Shown piece after piece: positions 54,362 through 63,917 of a stretch of 64,000 nt of DNA; the stretch's first letter is position 1; each line of letters starts with the position of its first letter. The notes under the pieces are model-generated. The model did no database searches. It saw nothing but the letters and a program-made list of their open reading frames with translations, and was not told where the DNA came from. The stretch comes from Castellaniella sp049671645. GTDB taxonomy: Bacteria; Pseudomonadota; Gammaproteobacteria; Burkholderiales; Burkholderiaceae_B. The stretch covers positions 152,883-216,882 of the forward strand of contig NZ_JBATVG010000007.1 in the NCBI RefSeq assembly GCF_049671645.1, written 5' to 3'. Made by a program: the position numbers and the translations under genes.

Positions 54362-55111
54362 ATGGATCGCATCCTGTACACGGCGTCCAATGGCGCCGCC
54401 CGCATCCTGGAACAGCAGTCGGCCATTGCCAACAACATGGCCAATGTGTCCACGACGGGCTTTCGCGAGCAACTGGCCATTTACCGTTCCGTGCCGGTGG
54501 TGCCGCAGGCGGGCGAACTGCCCACCCGCGTCAGCACGGTAGCGTCCACGCCCGGCAGTCGTTTCGGCCAGGGCGCCATGGTGGAAACCGGCCATGCCCT
54601 GGACACCGCCATTGCGGGCGAGGGGTGGTTCGCGGTGCAGACCCCCCAGGGCGAAGCCTACACGCGTTCGGGCGAATTCGCGGTCAACCAGAACAACCAG
54701 CTGGTCACGCTGGGCGGCCTGCCGGTGTTGTCCAATGACGGGCGCCCCATCGAAATCCCGGAACGCGGCAGCGTCACGTTCGCCACCGACGGGCAGATGA
54801 GCGCTCTGGGCGCGGGCGACAATCCGCGCGACATCCAGATGCTGGCCCAGTTGAAGCTTGTGAATCCGCCCACCAACCAACTGGTGCGCGGCGACGACGG
54901 CCTGTTCCGCCTGGCGGGCGGGCAGCCGGCCCAGGCCGACGAGGCTGTGCGGATCGCCCCCGGATTCGTCGAGAAGAGCAACGTCAACCCGGCCAGCGCC
55001 ATGGTCGCCATGATTTCCAATGCCCGCCAGTTTGAACTGCAGATGCAGGTGATCAAGAACGCCAGCACCAACGAAGAACGCGGCAATTCCGTACTTTCCG
55101 CAGCAGGCTGA
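54362..55111 (+). CDS. flgF: Proximal rod protein FlgF
   Basis: 249-residue rod subunit of the FlgE/F/G family: MDRILYTASNGAARILEQQS, NNMANVSTTGFREQ, a central barrel, and C-terminal AMVAMISNARQFELQMQVIK. It starts 15 bp after flgE and precedes flgG by 31 bp. Confidence 0.94.
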   Translation: MDRILYTASNGAARILEQQSAIANNMANVSTTGFREQLAIYRSVPVVPQAGELPTRVSTVASTPGSRFGQGAMVETGHALDTAIAGEGWFAVQTPQGEAYTRSGEFAVNQNNQLVTLGGLPVLSNDGRPIEIPERGSVTFATDGQMSALGAGDNPRDIQMLAQLKLVNPPTNQLVRGDDGLFRLAGGQPAQADEAVRIAPGFVEKSNVNPASAMVAMISNARQFELQMQVIKNASTNEERGNSVLSAAG

Positions 55112-55142
55112 TGCCCTGCGCCCCTGAACAGGACTTCTCAAG

Positions 55143-55928
55143 ATGATACGTTCCCTGTGGATCGCCAAGACCGGTCTGGAAACCCAGCAGACCAGCATGG
55201 ACGTGATTTCCAACAACCTGGCCAACGTCAACACCACAGGCTTCAAGCGCGGCCGCGCCGTGTTCGAGGATCTGATGTACCAGACCATGCGCCAGCCCGG
55301 GGCCAGCGTCGGCGCAGCCAATCAGTTGCCGTCCGGTCTGCAGCTGGGCACGGGCGCCCGCGTGGTGGCCACCGAGCGCATCCACACCCAGGGCAACCTC
55401 AAGGAAACCGGCAACACGCTGGATGTGGCGATCCAGGGCAATGGTTTCCTGCAGGTGGAAATGCCCGATGGTTCGTTTGCCTACACGCGCGATGGCAGCA
55501 TCCAGCGCGACCAGAACGGCATGCTGGTGACGGCCGGCGGCTATACGATCCAGCCGGGCATCAACATCCCCGATAATGCGCTGACGATCTCCATTGCCCG
55601 CGATGGCACGGTGTCCGTGACGCAACCGGGCGCCACCGGCACCAACGTGCAGGTTGGTCAGCTGCAGTTGTCGACCTTCATTAACCCCACAGGCCTGCAA
55701 AGCCTGGGTGAAAACCTATATGCTGAAACCGATGCGTCGGGGCCGGCCAATCAGTTGCAGCCCGGCTTGGACGGTGCGGGCATATTGCTGCAGAACTACG
55801 TGGAAACATCCAACGTCAATGTGGCGGAAGAACTGGTCAATATGATCACCACGCAGCGCGCCTTTGAAATGAACAGCAAGGCCGTGCAGACGTCGGACCA
55901 GATGCTGGCGCGTCTGACACAGCTGTAA
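55143..55928 (+). CDS. flgG: Distal rod protein FlgG
   Basis: 261-residue distal rod subunit. The start MIRSLWIAKTGLETQQTSMD with NNLANVNTTGFKRGRAVFED and the end NVAEELVNMITTQRAFEMNS are highly conserved in this protein. Length matches E. coli FlgG (260). flgH follows after 5 bp. Confidence 0.96.
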   Translation: MIRSLWIAKTGLETQQTSMDVISNNLANVNTTGFKRGRAVFEDLMYQTMRQPGASVGAANQLPSGLQLGTGARVVATERIHTQGNLKETGNTLDVAIQGNGFLQVEMPDGSFAYTRDGSIQRDQNGMLVTAGGYTIQPGINIPDNALTISIARDGTVSVTQPGATGTNVQVGQLQLSTFINPTGLQSLGENLYAETDASGPANQLQPGLDGAGILLQNYVETSNVNVAEELVNMITTQRAFEMNSKAVQTSDQMLARLTQL

Positions 55929-55933
55929 TCAGG

Positions 55934-56632
55934 ATGTCCATGAAGGGTTTGCGTCGTCTTGCAGGATCGTGGGTGGCCGTCGCGGCCCTGATGGTGTCCG
56001 GGTGCGCCTTGGTGCCGCCCGAGCCGGTGGTCACCGGGCCCTTGACGGCCCCGCCTCCGCCGCCGGCGCCGCCTTCCGCCGAGGCCAATGGGTCGATCTA
56101 TCAGCCCACGGCCTATGGCAACTACCCGCTGTTCGAAGACCGCCGCCCGCGCAATGTCGGCGACATCGTCACCATCGTCATCCAGGAAAAGACCAACGCG
56201 GCGAAAAGCGTGGGCACCACCACCGACCGCAATGGCAGCGCCAGCATGAATATCGGCCTGGCGCCCGCCATTTTGCCCACGGACCTGGGCGCCAAGCAGA
56301 ACTTCCAGGTCGGCAGCGGCAACAAGTCCGACGGCAAGGGGTCCAGCAGCGCCACCAACGTATTCAGCGGGACGCTGACGACCACCGTGATCGGTGTGCT
56401 GCCCAACGGCAATCTGCAGATCGCCGGCGAAAAGCAGATCGCCATCAATCGCGGCAGCGAATATGTGCGTTTTTCCGGTGTGGTGGACCCGCGTTCCATC
56501 ACCGGCAGCAATACCGTGGCGTCCACCCAGGTGGCCGACGCCCGCATCGAATATCGCAGCAAGGGCGTGATGGACGAGGTCCAGACCATGGGCTGGCTGC
56601 AGCGCTTCTTCCTGAACATTGCCCCGTTCTGA
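55934..56632 (+). CDS. flgH: L-ring lipoprotein FlgH
   Basis: 232-residue outer membrane lipoprotein forming the L ring. The lipobox LMVSGC places the lipidated cysteine at residue 24, followed by a Pro-rich linker (PLTAPPPPPAPPS). The conserved NVGDIVTIVIQEKTNAAKS and GVVDPRSITGSNTVAS segments follow. A second ATG two codons later is possible. Confidence 0.95.
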   Translation: MSMKGLRRLAGSWVAVAALMVSGCALVPPEPVVTGPLTAPPPPPAPPSAEANGSIYQPTAYGNYPLFEDRRPRNVGDIVTIVIQEKTNAAKSVGTTTDRNGSASMNIGLAPAILPTDLGAKQNFQVGSGNKSDGKGSSSATNVFSGTLTTTVIGVLPNGNLQIAGEKQIAINRGSEYVRFSGVVDPRSITGSNTVASTQVADARIEYRSKGVMDEVQTMGWLQRFFLNIAPF

Positions 56633-56636
56633 TGTC

Positions 56637-57860
56637 ATGATGGATAGGATTCTCGTGCACACTTCCACCCAGGCCCCGCAGCGACACGGCCGTTTCGTAT
56701 CTGGCGCGGGCGCCCGGCCGGTACGCGCCGCAGCGGCCGGCCAGCGGCTTCGGGCCGGGCTTGCGGGGGTGCTGCTGGCGTGCCTGGGAGCCTTGATTCC
56801 GCTGGCCGCCGCTCAGGCCGAACGCATCAAGGACCTGGCATCTTTCACCGGCGTGCGCGAAAACCAGCTGATCGGATACGGCCTGGTGGTGGGCCTGGAC
56901 GGCAGCGGCGATCAAGTGCGCCAGACGCCGTTCACCCAGCAAAGCCTGACCAACATGCTCTCGCAACTGGGCGTCACCGTGCCCCAGGGCACCAATATGC
57001 AGGTGAAGAACGTCGCCGCCGTGATGGTCACCACCCGGCTGCCGGCCTTCTCCCAGCCAGGCCAGAGTCTGGATGTGGTGGTGTCGTCCATGGGCAATGC
57101 CAAAAGCCTGCGCGGCGGCACCCTGCTGATGACGCCGCTGAAAGGCGCCAACGGTCAGGTCTATGCCCTGGCCCAGGGCAATCTGCTGGTGGGCGGGGCG
57201 GGCGCTTCGCAGGGCGGGGCCAGCGTCCAGGTCAATCAGTTGAACGGCGGCATCATTCCCGATGGCGCCATCGTCGAACGTGGCGTGCCGACCACCTATG
57301 CCCAGAACGGCACGGTGCGGCTGGAACTGAACACCAGCGATTTCGCGGTGGCGCAGAATGTCGTCTCGGCCCTGAACCGCCGCTTTGGCGGGCAGACGGC
57401 CACGGCCCTGAATGGCCGCACCATCGAATTGCGTGCGCCCATGGACCCCAAGGGGCAGCTGGCCTTTCTGTCGCAGGTGGAAAACCTGAATGTGACGTTG
57501 CCGCCGGCCCGCGCCCGGGTGGTGATCAATGCGCGCACCGGGTCGGTAGTGATGAACCGCACCGTCATGATCGACGAGGCCGCCATCGCCTACGGCAATC
57601 TGTCCGTGACCATCAGCCCGCAACAGCAGGTGAGCCAGCCCACCACGCCGTTCGGCGGCGGGCAGACCGTGGTCACCAACAATACCCAGATCGAGATGCG
57701 CAGCGACAATGGCTCCTTGAAGCGCGTGAATACCAGCGCGAATCTGGCCGACGTGGTGCGGGCCCTGAATGCCCTGGGCGCGACCCCGCAGGATCTGTTG
57801 TCCATCCTGCAGAACCTGAAGAGCGCCGGCGCCTTGCGGGCCGACCTGGAGGTCATCTAG
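56637..57860 (+). CDS. flgI: P-ring protein FlgI
   Basis: 407-residue periplasmic ring protein. The mature part begins near ERIKDLASFTGVRENQLIGY and continues with GLVVGLDGSGDQ and MGNAKSLRGGTLLMTPLKG, all typical. The predicted signal peptide has an unusually long basic front (about 40 residues before the hydrophobic core AGLAGVLLACLGALIPLAAA). Two adjacent ATG codons (56637 and 56640) are the only reasonable starts after the flgH stop. Confidence 0.94.
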   Translation: MMDRILVHTSTQAPQRHGRFVSGAGARPVRAAAAGQRLRAGLAGVLLACLGALIPLAAAQAERIKDLASFTGVRENQLIGYGLVVGLDGSGDQVRQTPFTQQSLTNMLSQLGVTVPQGTNMQVKNVAAVMVTTRLPAFSQPGQSLDVVVSSMGNAKSLRGGTLLMTPLKGANGQVYALAQGNLLVGGAGASQGGASVQVNQLNGGIIPDGAIVERGVPTTYAQNGTVRLELNTSDFAVAQNVVSALNRRFGGQTATALNGRTIELRAPMDPKGQLAFLSQVENLNVTLPPARARVVINARTGSVVMNRTVMIDEAAIAYGNLSVTISPQQQVSQPTTPFGGGQTVVTNNTQIEMRSDNGSLKRVNTSANLADVVRALNALGATPQDLLSILQNLKSAGALRADLEVI

Positions 57861-57864
57861 CGTC

Positions 57865-58833
57865 ATGGCGTTCGTGGCCCATACTCCTCTGCCCAGTTCG
57901 GACGGCACGCCCTCGGCGCTGGATTTCAGCAGCCTGAACGCCCTGAAGCGCGGGGTGCAGACGAATCCGGGTTCAGAGGACAAGCAACGCGAGGTCGCCC
58001 GGCAATTCGAAGCCATGTTCATCCAGTTGCTGATGAAGCAGGCGCGCCAGACGGCGGACCAGATGCCGTCCCTGTTTGATTCCCAGGCCACGCGCATGGC
58101 GCGAAGCCTGAGCGACGAGCAGACCTCGCTGGCGCTGGCCAACCCCGGCATCGGTCTGGCCGATGCGCTGATGGCGCAGATGCAGGGCGGGGTGCTGAGC
58201 AAGCCCCTGGACCCGCTGGCCAATCCGCCCGAGGCCGCCCGTTCGCGTCTGCCCTGGCTGCAGTCGCGCATCGGCGAGGGCCGCCAGCAGGTGGCGGATT
58301 CGATTTCATCCCTGATCGAGCTGCTGGCCCAGCGCAATCTGGGGCAGAAGGTGCGCAGCGCCATCCAGGGCGCGCCGGATCACATCCGGTCCTTTGTGGA
58401 CCAGATGGCGGCGGCCGCCGACGTGGCCGCCCGGCGCAGCGGCGTACCCGCCAAACTGATCCTGAGCCAGGCAGCTCTGGAGTCGGGCTGGGGCCAGCGT
58501 GAAATCCTGCGCCCGGACGGCAGCGCCAGCCATAATCTGTTCGGGATCAAGGCGGGCGGCAACTGGCGCGGCGACGTGGTGCACGTGATGACGACCGAAT
58601 ACGTGGATGGCGAACCGCGCAAGATGATGCAGCCTTTCCGCGCCTATGATTCCTATGCCGATTCCTTTACGGATTACGCCAATCTGATCAGCCAGAGCGA
58701 CCGTTACAGCGATGTGATGACGGCGCGCAATGCCGAGGACGCCGCCCGCAAGGTGCAGGCCGCCGGCTACGCCACCGATCCGTCCTACGCCGACAAGCTG
58801 ATCAGCATCATGGGGTATTTCAACGCCCGCTAG
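57865..58833 (+). CDS. flgJ: Rod cap and peptidoglycan hydrolase FlgJ
   Basis: 322-residue two-domain protein. The N-terminal rod-cap domain (about 1-110) includes KQREVARQFEAMFIQLLMKQ. The C-terminal glucosaminidase-type domain (about 165-320) carries the catalytic glutamate in SQAALESGWGQREI and FRAYDSYADSFTDYANLI. It opens the wall for the rod. It starts 4 bp after flgI. Confidence 0.95.
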   Translation: MAFVAHTPLPSSDGTPSALDFSSLNALKRGVQTNPGSEDKQREVARQFEAMFIQLLMKQARQTADQMPSLFDSQATRMARSLSDEQTSLALANPGIGLADALMAQMQGGVLSKPLDPLANPPEAARSRLPWLQSRIGEGRQQVADSISSLIELLAQRNLGQKVRSAIQGAPDHIRSFVDQMAAAADVAARRSGVPAKLILSQAALESGWGQREILRPDGSASHNLFGIKAGGNWRGDVVHVMTTEYVDGEPRKMMQPFRAYDSYADSFTDYANLISQSDRYSDVMTARNAEDAARKVQAAGYATDPSYADKLISIMGYFNAR

Positions 58834-58874
58834 CGGAAAGGCGACGGTCGGGAAGAGCGCGGTTCGGCGGCCGC

Positions 58875-58901
58875 TAAATTTTCCTGCGGCGCTGCCGTTA
58901 T
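58875..58901 (+). promoter_or_regulatory. Sigma-28 (FliA) promoter of flgKL
   Basis: TAAA (58875-58878), 15 bp, then GCCGTTAT (58894-58901) fits TAAA-N15-GCCGATAA, and TAAATTTT also matches the extended -35. It lies 63 bp before the flgK ATG, in the flgJ-flgK gap, so flgKL can be switched on late. Confidence 0.85.
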
Positions 58902-58964
58902 CAGGTAAGACGAATTCTTGCGGCTGCCGATCTGGCGTCCGCATCATGAACAGGATTGCAGCAT

Positions 58965-60653
58965 ATGAATCTGGCGAATCTGGGCAAAGCAGGCCTGCTG
59001 GTCGCGCAAAACCGGCTGGCGACAGCGGGGCACAACATCAACAACGCCGCCACGGCCGGTTATAACCGCCAGACGGTGTTGTCCCAGACCGCCGGCGCCA
59101 CGCCGACCTCGGGCGGCTGGATCGGCCGCGGGGTGCAGGCCGTCAGCGTGCAGCGGTCCTACGACAATTTCCTGTACAACCAGCTGACCTCGTCCATCAC
59201 GCGCGGCGCGGCCCTGAAGACCTACGGCGATCAGGTCAGCCAGATCAACAATCTGGTGGCGGACCGCACCGTGGGCATCTCGCCCAACATCCAGAAATTC
59301 TTCGACGGCCTGGACGCCGTCGCGACGTCGCCGGCCGACGTGGCGGCCCGCCAGGAACTGCTGGGGCGCGCCAACAGCCTGTCCTCGCAGATCCGCGACG
59401 CCAATGCCTTCCTGGACAGCCAGCGGCAGAACGTCAACACGCAGATCGAAACGACCGTCACCCAGGTCAACAGCTACCTGGACCGCATCCAGGACCTGAA
59501 CCGCCAGATCACCACGGCCAAGGCCACCAACCCCGGCCAGCCGCCCAACGATCTGCTGGACCAGCGCGACCAGCTGGCCGCCGATCTGGGCCAACTGGTG
59601 GACATCAAGGTCTACGAGCAGGACGACCGCTTCAATATCACCATCGGCAACGGCCAGACCGTGCTGGGCGGCGATTCGGTGTATTACCTGCAGGTGAAGC
59701 CCTCCGCGGCCGATCCCAGCCGGATGGCGGTGAATTACACCGTGACCGACGCCAGCGGCAATCCCCACCCGGTCGAAATGAAGGACAGCCTGATCACCGG
59801 CGGCAAGCTGGGCGGCCTGCTGACGTTCCGGTCCGACGTGCTGGATTCCACGCAAAACGAACTGGGCCGGCTGGCCCTGGGCATCTCGATGTCCGTCAAT
59901 GCGCAGCACACGCAGGGCTATGATCCTTCCGGGGCCCAGGGCACGGATTTCTTCACGGTGTCCACGCCGAAGATCATCATGAACGGCGGCAATGCCGCAT
60001 CGACCAACCCGACGGCCGGCATCACGGACGTCTCCAAGCTGACCAACCAGGATTACCGCCTGGAATTCGACGGTACCAATTATTCGGTCACGCGCTTGCC
60101 CGACGGCACTTCCATGGGTTCGATCGCGGGCGCGGGCACCTTGACGGTCGATGGGGTCCAGTTCGATACCACGACGATCGCAGGGGCTGCCGCCGGCGAT
60201 TCCTGGCTGATCCAGCCCACGCGCGACGCGGCCGCCGGCATGGATGTCGCCATCACCGACCCGGCCAAGATCGCGGCGGCGGGTTCGTATGACGACGATA
60301 ATGATCCCGCGACGCCCGAGGTGCCGGCGGGGTCGGCCAATGGCGACAATGCCTTGAAACTGGCGGCCTTGCGCTCGGAGAAGGTGCTGGGCAACGGCAC
60401 CATGGGCCTGAACGAGGCCTATTCCCAGCTGGTCAACAACGTGGCCGTCAAGACTCAGTCCAATACCACGGCGCAAAAGGCCCAGGAATCCCTGATCCAG
60501 CAGAATTACTCTGCGCAGCAGGCGGTGTCCGGCGTCAACATGGACGAGGAATACATCAATCTGCAGCAGTATCAGGAACAGTATCGGGCCGCCGCGCGGC
60601 TGATCGATACCGCCTCGACCCTGTTCGATACCTTGCTCGCTTTGCGTAGCTGA
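58965..60653 (+). CDS. flgK: Hook-filament junction protein 1 FlgK
   Basis: 562-residue junction protein. N-terminal MNLANLGKAGLLVAQNRLAT and NNAATAGYNRQTV, and C-terminal SGVNMDEEYINLQQYQEQYR with the final helix, are the conserved ends. The ATG at 58965 fits; a TTG at 58956 would add three residues. A sigma-28 promoter precedes it. FlgN, encoded at 49435-49872, is the expected chaperone. Confidence 0.95.
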   Translation: MNLANLGKAGLLVAQNRLATAGHNINNAATAGYNRQTVLSQTAGATPTSGGWIGRGVQAVSVQRSYDNFLYNQLTSSITRGAALKTYGDQVSQINNLVADRTVGISPNIQKFFDGLDAVATSPADVAARQELLGRANSLSSQIRDANAFLDSQRQNVNTQIETTVTQVNSYLDRIQDLNRQITTAKATNPGQPPNDLLDQRDQLAADLGQLVDIKVYEQDDRFNITIGNGQTVLGGDSVYYLQVKPSAADPSRMAVNYTVTDASGNPHPVEMKDSLITGGKLGGLLTFRSDVLDSTQNELGRLALGISMSVNAQHTQGYDPSGAQGTDFFTVSTPKIIMNGGNAASTNPTAGITDVSKLTNQDYRLEFDGTNYSVTRLPDGTSMGSIAGAGTLTVDGVQFDTTTIAGAAAGDSWLIQPTRDAAAGMDVAITDPAKIAAAGSYDDDNDPATPEVPAGSANGDNALKLAALRSEKVLGNGTMGLNEAYSQLVNNVAVKTQSNTTAQKAQESLIQQNYSAQQAVSGVNMDEEYINLQQYQEQYRAAARLIDTASTLFDTLLALRS

Positions 60654-60680
60654 TCGGCGCCGCATTTTTAGGAATTCATC

Positions 60681-61922
60681 ATGCGTATCAGTTCCAGCCT
60701 CATGTTCCAGACGGGCCTGAACACCATCAATGCCCAGCAGTCCGATCTGATGCACCTGTACCAGCAGATCGGTTCGGGTCAGAAGATGGTGACGCCCGCC
60801 GACGACCCCCTGGGTGCGTCGCAGGCCATCAACCTGTCGCAGTCGCAGGCGCAGAACGCACGCTATGCGGACAACCGGGCCGTGGCCAACCAGAACCTGG
60901 CCACGGAGGAGGACGCGCTCAACTCCCTGACCCTGCTGCTGCAGGACGTGCGCACCCGCCTGGTGGAGGTCGGCAACGGCACGCTGTCGGACGCCGATCG
61001 CCAGACCCTGGCCGGCGTGCTGCAAAATGCGCGCGATACGGCCATGGGGATCGCCAACACCACCGATGGCAATGGGCAATATGTCTTCTCCGGCTCCAAG
61101 GGCAGCGCCCCCGCTTTCATGGCGGATGGCACTTACAACGGCGATGGGTTGCAGCGCCTGATCCAGTCCGACGCCACCCGCCAGATCGCGGGCAGCGATG
61201 TCGGTTCCGATATCTTTGCGCGGTCGCAGCCGGGCACGCTGGCCTATGCCAGCGCGGCAGGCGCCGGCAATACGGGGACGGCGACCGTTGCGGGGCCGTA
61301 CATCTCGGATCGCGATGCCACGACCGGCAATCCGGACGCCCGGTATTCCTATGCGGTCAGTTTCACCAGCGCGACGACCTACGATGTCACCGTCACGGAC
61401 CATTCGGTCACCCCGCCCACGGTAGCGGCCCCCGTCGGGCACACGCTGGCGCCCGGCGCCACGGAAATGGACCTGGGCAACGGCACCAAGGTGCAGTTTT
61501 CCGGCGCCCCGGCTGCCGGCGACACGTTCGCGGTCGATCCCCTGAAGACCCAGAATCCCAACATCTTCCAGACCTTCGACAATCTGATCGCGGCACTGAA
61601 CGACCCGGCCCAGGGCAACGCCCAGGCGACCGCCAAACTACGCAATACGCTGAATACCGGCATGCAGCAGTTCGCCACCAACTACGACAATGTCCTGACG
61701 GTGCGGGCCTCCATCGGCGCCCGCATGAACGAATTGCAGGCGCTGGACGACAGCGGGTCGCAACGCAACCTGGGTTTCACCAAGGCGCTGTCCGACATCG
61801 AAGACCTGGATTACTACCAGGCCACCACCCAGCTCAATTTGCGGAAGATCGCCCTGGAAGGCGCTGGCCTGGCGTTCCAGACGATCCAGGGGCTGAGCCT
61901 GTTCAATCTGGGCCGTAGCTGA
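60681..61922 (+). CDS. flgL: Hook-filament junction protein 3 FlgL
   Basis: 413-residue flagellin-like junction protein. N-terminal MRISSSLMFQTGLNTINAQQ and PADDPLGASQAINLSQSQAQ, and C-terminal TQLNLRKIALEGAGLAFQTI with LSLFNLGRS, are typical. It follows flgK by 27 bp and ends before a clear terminator. It is longer than E. coli FlgL (317) because of a middle insert (about 185-285). Confidence 0.94.
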   Translation: MRISSSLMFQTGLNTINAQQSDLMHLYQQIGSGQKMVTPADDPLGASQAINLSQSQAQNARYADNRAVANQNLATEEDALNSLTLLLQDVRTRLVEVGNGTLSDADRQTLAGVLQNARDTAMGIANTTDGNGQYVFSGSKGSAPAFMADGTYNGDGLQRLIQSDATRQIAGSDVGSDIFARSQPGTLAYASAAGAGNTGTATVAGPYISDRDATTGNPDARYSYAVSFTSATTYDVTVTDHSVTPPTVAAPVGHTLAPGATEMDLGNGTKVQFSGAPAAGDTFAVDPLKTQNPNIFQTFDNLIAALNDPAQGNAQATAKLRNTLNTGMQQFATNYDNVLTVRASIGARMNELQALDDSGSQRNLGFTKALSDIEDLDYYQATTQLNLRKIALEGAGLAFQTIQGLSLFNLGRS

Positions 61923-61979
61923 GGGATCCTGCTTTTCAGGGCTTGGTTCGTCGATCGCGAATCAGGTGCATTTCCGGTG

Positions 61980-62007
61980 AATAGGGCCTACAAGGCCCTA
62001 TTTTCTT
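61980..62007 (+). terminator. Rho-independent terminator after flgL
   Basis: AATAGGGCC-TACAA-GGCCCTATT is a perfect 9-bp stem followed by a TTCTT tract, 58 bp after the flgL stop. It separates flgKL from the next chemoreceptor gene. Confidence 0.85.
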
Positions 62008-62064
62008 AGGAAGAACGGCAGCGCGCGTATGGCATGCTGACCATAATCACAAAGGTGAGGTGAC

Positions 62065-63915
62065 ATGAAGTATCGTTTCTGGAAGGGGCGTGCGATCGCC
62101 TTGTCATTGCGGACCCGGCTGACGCTGGTGGTGGGCTTTTTGTCTCTGCTGACGTTCGCGGCGGTGGGCAGCGCCTGGTTCGTGCAGCAGCAAAGCCAGC
62201 ACACCATCGCGCAGCTGTCGTCGGTGGGGGTGCAGGCGAATTCCGATGTGAAAAATGCACTGATCTACGCGCAACAGGCGACGACCCAGATCGAAGGGGC
62301 GCTGGGCATCGCCAATGAAAAGCAGCGCCTGTGGGAACTCGGGCAGGCGGATCAATTGCTGAAGCGGTCCCGCGATCATATGCAGTCCCTGCAGGACACC
62401 CAGGCGTTGACCGGGTCCCAGGGGGAATCCCTGCAGCATATCCTGGAGACCACCTTCAAGGATTACTGGGCGCAGGTCGATCAGTTGCGCGGCTTTGCGG
62501 CCAAGCAGGATGCCAAGGCCTTCGAGGCCCTGAAGCGCGGCCGCCTGAGGGGCGCCGCCCGGGGAATGGACAGGGCTTTTGGGCAGTTCGACCAATATAT
62601 CCAGAACAGCAGCAATGAATCCCGGCAGGCCCTGGCTCAGCAGTTCGAGTGGGCCAATTACGGTTTCATCGGCTTGCTGGCCGTGGCCGTCGTCCTGGCC
62701 CTGCTCGCGTATCGCACCCTGATCCGCACCGTGCTGCGGCCTTTGCAGGGGGTGGGCCGCCATTTGCGGAAGATGGCGGGCGGCAACCTGGACCTCGCGA
62801 TCCAACCCAAGTCCCATGATGAAATCGGACAGTTGCTATTCGGTCTGAAGGACATGCGCGAGGGCCTGGAGTCCCTGATCCTGGGCGTGCGTACCCGCAT
62901 GGGCCGGATGACCGACAGCGCCCGGCGTATCGCCAGCGGCAATCTGGATCTGAGCAGCCGCACCGATCAGCAGGCCGCCGCCCTGCAACAGACCGCCGCC
63001 AGCATGGAAGAGCTGGCCAGCACTGTGAAGCAGAATGCCGATCATGCCCGGCAGGCCAATCAACTGGCCAGCACGGCATCCCAGGTGGCTTCCCGCGGGG
63101 GGCAGGTGGTGGGCGAGGCCGTGCAGACCATGCAGGGCATTTCTGGCAGTTCGCAGAAAATCGCCGATATCGTCGGCGTGATCGACAGCATCGCCTTCCA
63201 GACCAACATTCTGGCCCTGAATGCCGCGGTCGAGGCCGCTCGCGCCGGGGAACAGGGCCGCGGCTTTGCCGTGGTGGCGGCCGAAGTCCGCGCCCTGGCC
63301 CAGCGCAGCGCGGGCGCGGCCAAGGAAATCAAGGAATTGATCGAGGATTCCGTCGGCCGGGTGCAGGCGGGTTCGGCCCAGGTCAACCGCGCGGGCGAGA
63401 CCATGCAGGAAATCGTCCAGGCCGTGACCCGCGTGTCCGACATCATGAGCGAGATCACCGCCGCCACGGTGGAGCAGTCCTCGGGCATCGATCAGGTCAA
63501 TCTGGCCATTACGCAGATGGATACGGTCACGCAGCAGAATGCCTTGCTGGTGCAGCAGGCGGCGACGGCCGCCGGGTCCCTGGAGACGCTGGCGGCGGAA
63601 ATCGGTCAGTCGCTGGCCGTCTTCCAGCTCAGCCAGCAGGCCGCGGAGGCGGCCGAGCTGCAGGATGCCCAGGCGGAGTCCGTCGCCGCCGAATTTGCGC
63701 CGGCCGCCCCCGCTCAGGCTTCGCCTGCCGCTGCCCGGCGATCGATTGCGCCCGCCGAGGCGCCCGCAGCCGCGGGCCGCGGCAGGCAATCTTCACCCCA
63801 GGGCGCGGCCGGGTCGGAAAAAACTCGTCTGGCGGCGCCCACCGCGCCTGCGCGGGCGGACCGGCGCGCAGCGCCCCGAACTACCTCGGATACTGAAGAA
63901 TGGGAGGAATTCTGA
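62065..63915 (+). CDS. Methyl-accepting chemotaxis protein with C-terminal CheR/CheB tether
   Basis: 616-residue receptor. First helix about 17-37, periplasmic helical ligand domain about 38-192, second helix about 194-216, HAMP to about 270, then the signalling rod with the tip IAFQTNILALNAAVEAARAG. An Ala/Pro-rich flexible linker (about 545-605) ends in EWEEF, which fits the xWxxF pentapeptide that recruits CheR and CheB. It follows the flgL terminator; the next gene begins 2 bp after its stop. Ligand unknown. Confidence 0.93.
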   Translation: MKYRFWKGRAIALSLRTRLTLVVGFLSLLTFAAVGSAWFVQQQSQHTIAQLSSVGVQANSDVKNALIYAQQATTQIEGALGIANEKQRLWELGQADQLLKRSRDHMQSLQDTQALTGSQGESLQHILETTFKDYWAQVDQLRGFAAKQDAKAFEALKRGRLRGAARGMDRAFGQFDQYIQNSSNESRQALAQQFEWANYGFIGLLAVAVVLALLAYRTLIRTVLRPLQGVGRHLRKMAGGNLDLAIQPKSHDEIGQLLFGLKDMREGLESLILGVRTRMGRMTDSARRIASGNLDLSSRTDQQAAALQQTAASMEELASTVKQNADHARQANQLASTASQVASRGGQVVGEAVQTMQGISGSSQKIADIVGVIDSIAFQTNILALNAAVEAARAGEQGRGFAVVAAEVRALAQRSAGAAKEIKELIEDSVGRVQAGSAQVNRAGETMQEIVQAVTRVSDIMSEITAATVEQSSGIDQVNLAITQMDTVTQQNALLVQQAATAAGSLETLAAEIGQSLAVFQLSQQAAEAAELQDAQAESVAAEFAPAAPAQASPAAARRSIAPAEAPAAAGRGRQSSPQGAAGSEKTRLAAPTAPARADRRAAPRTTSDTEEWEEF

Positions 63916-63917
63916 AT

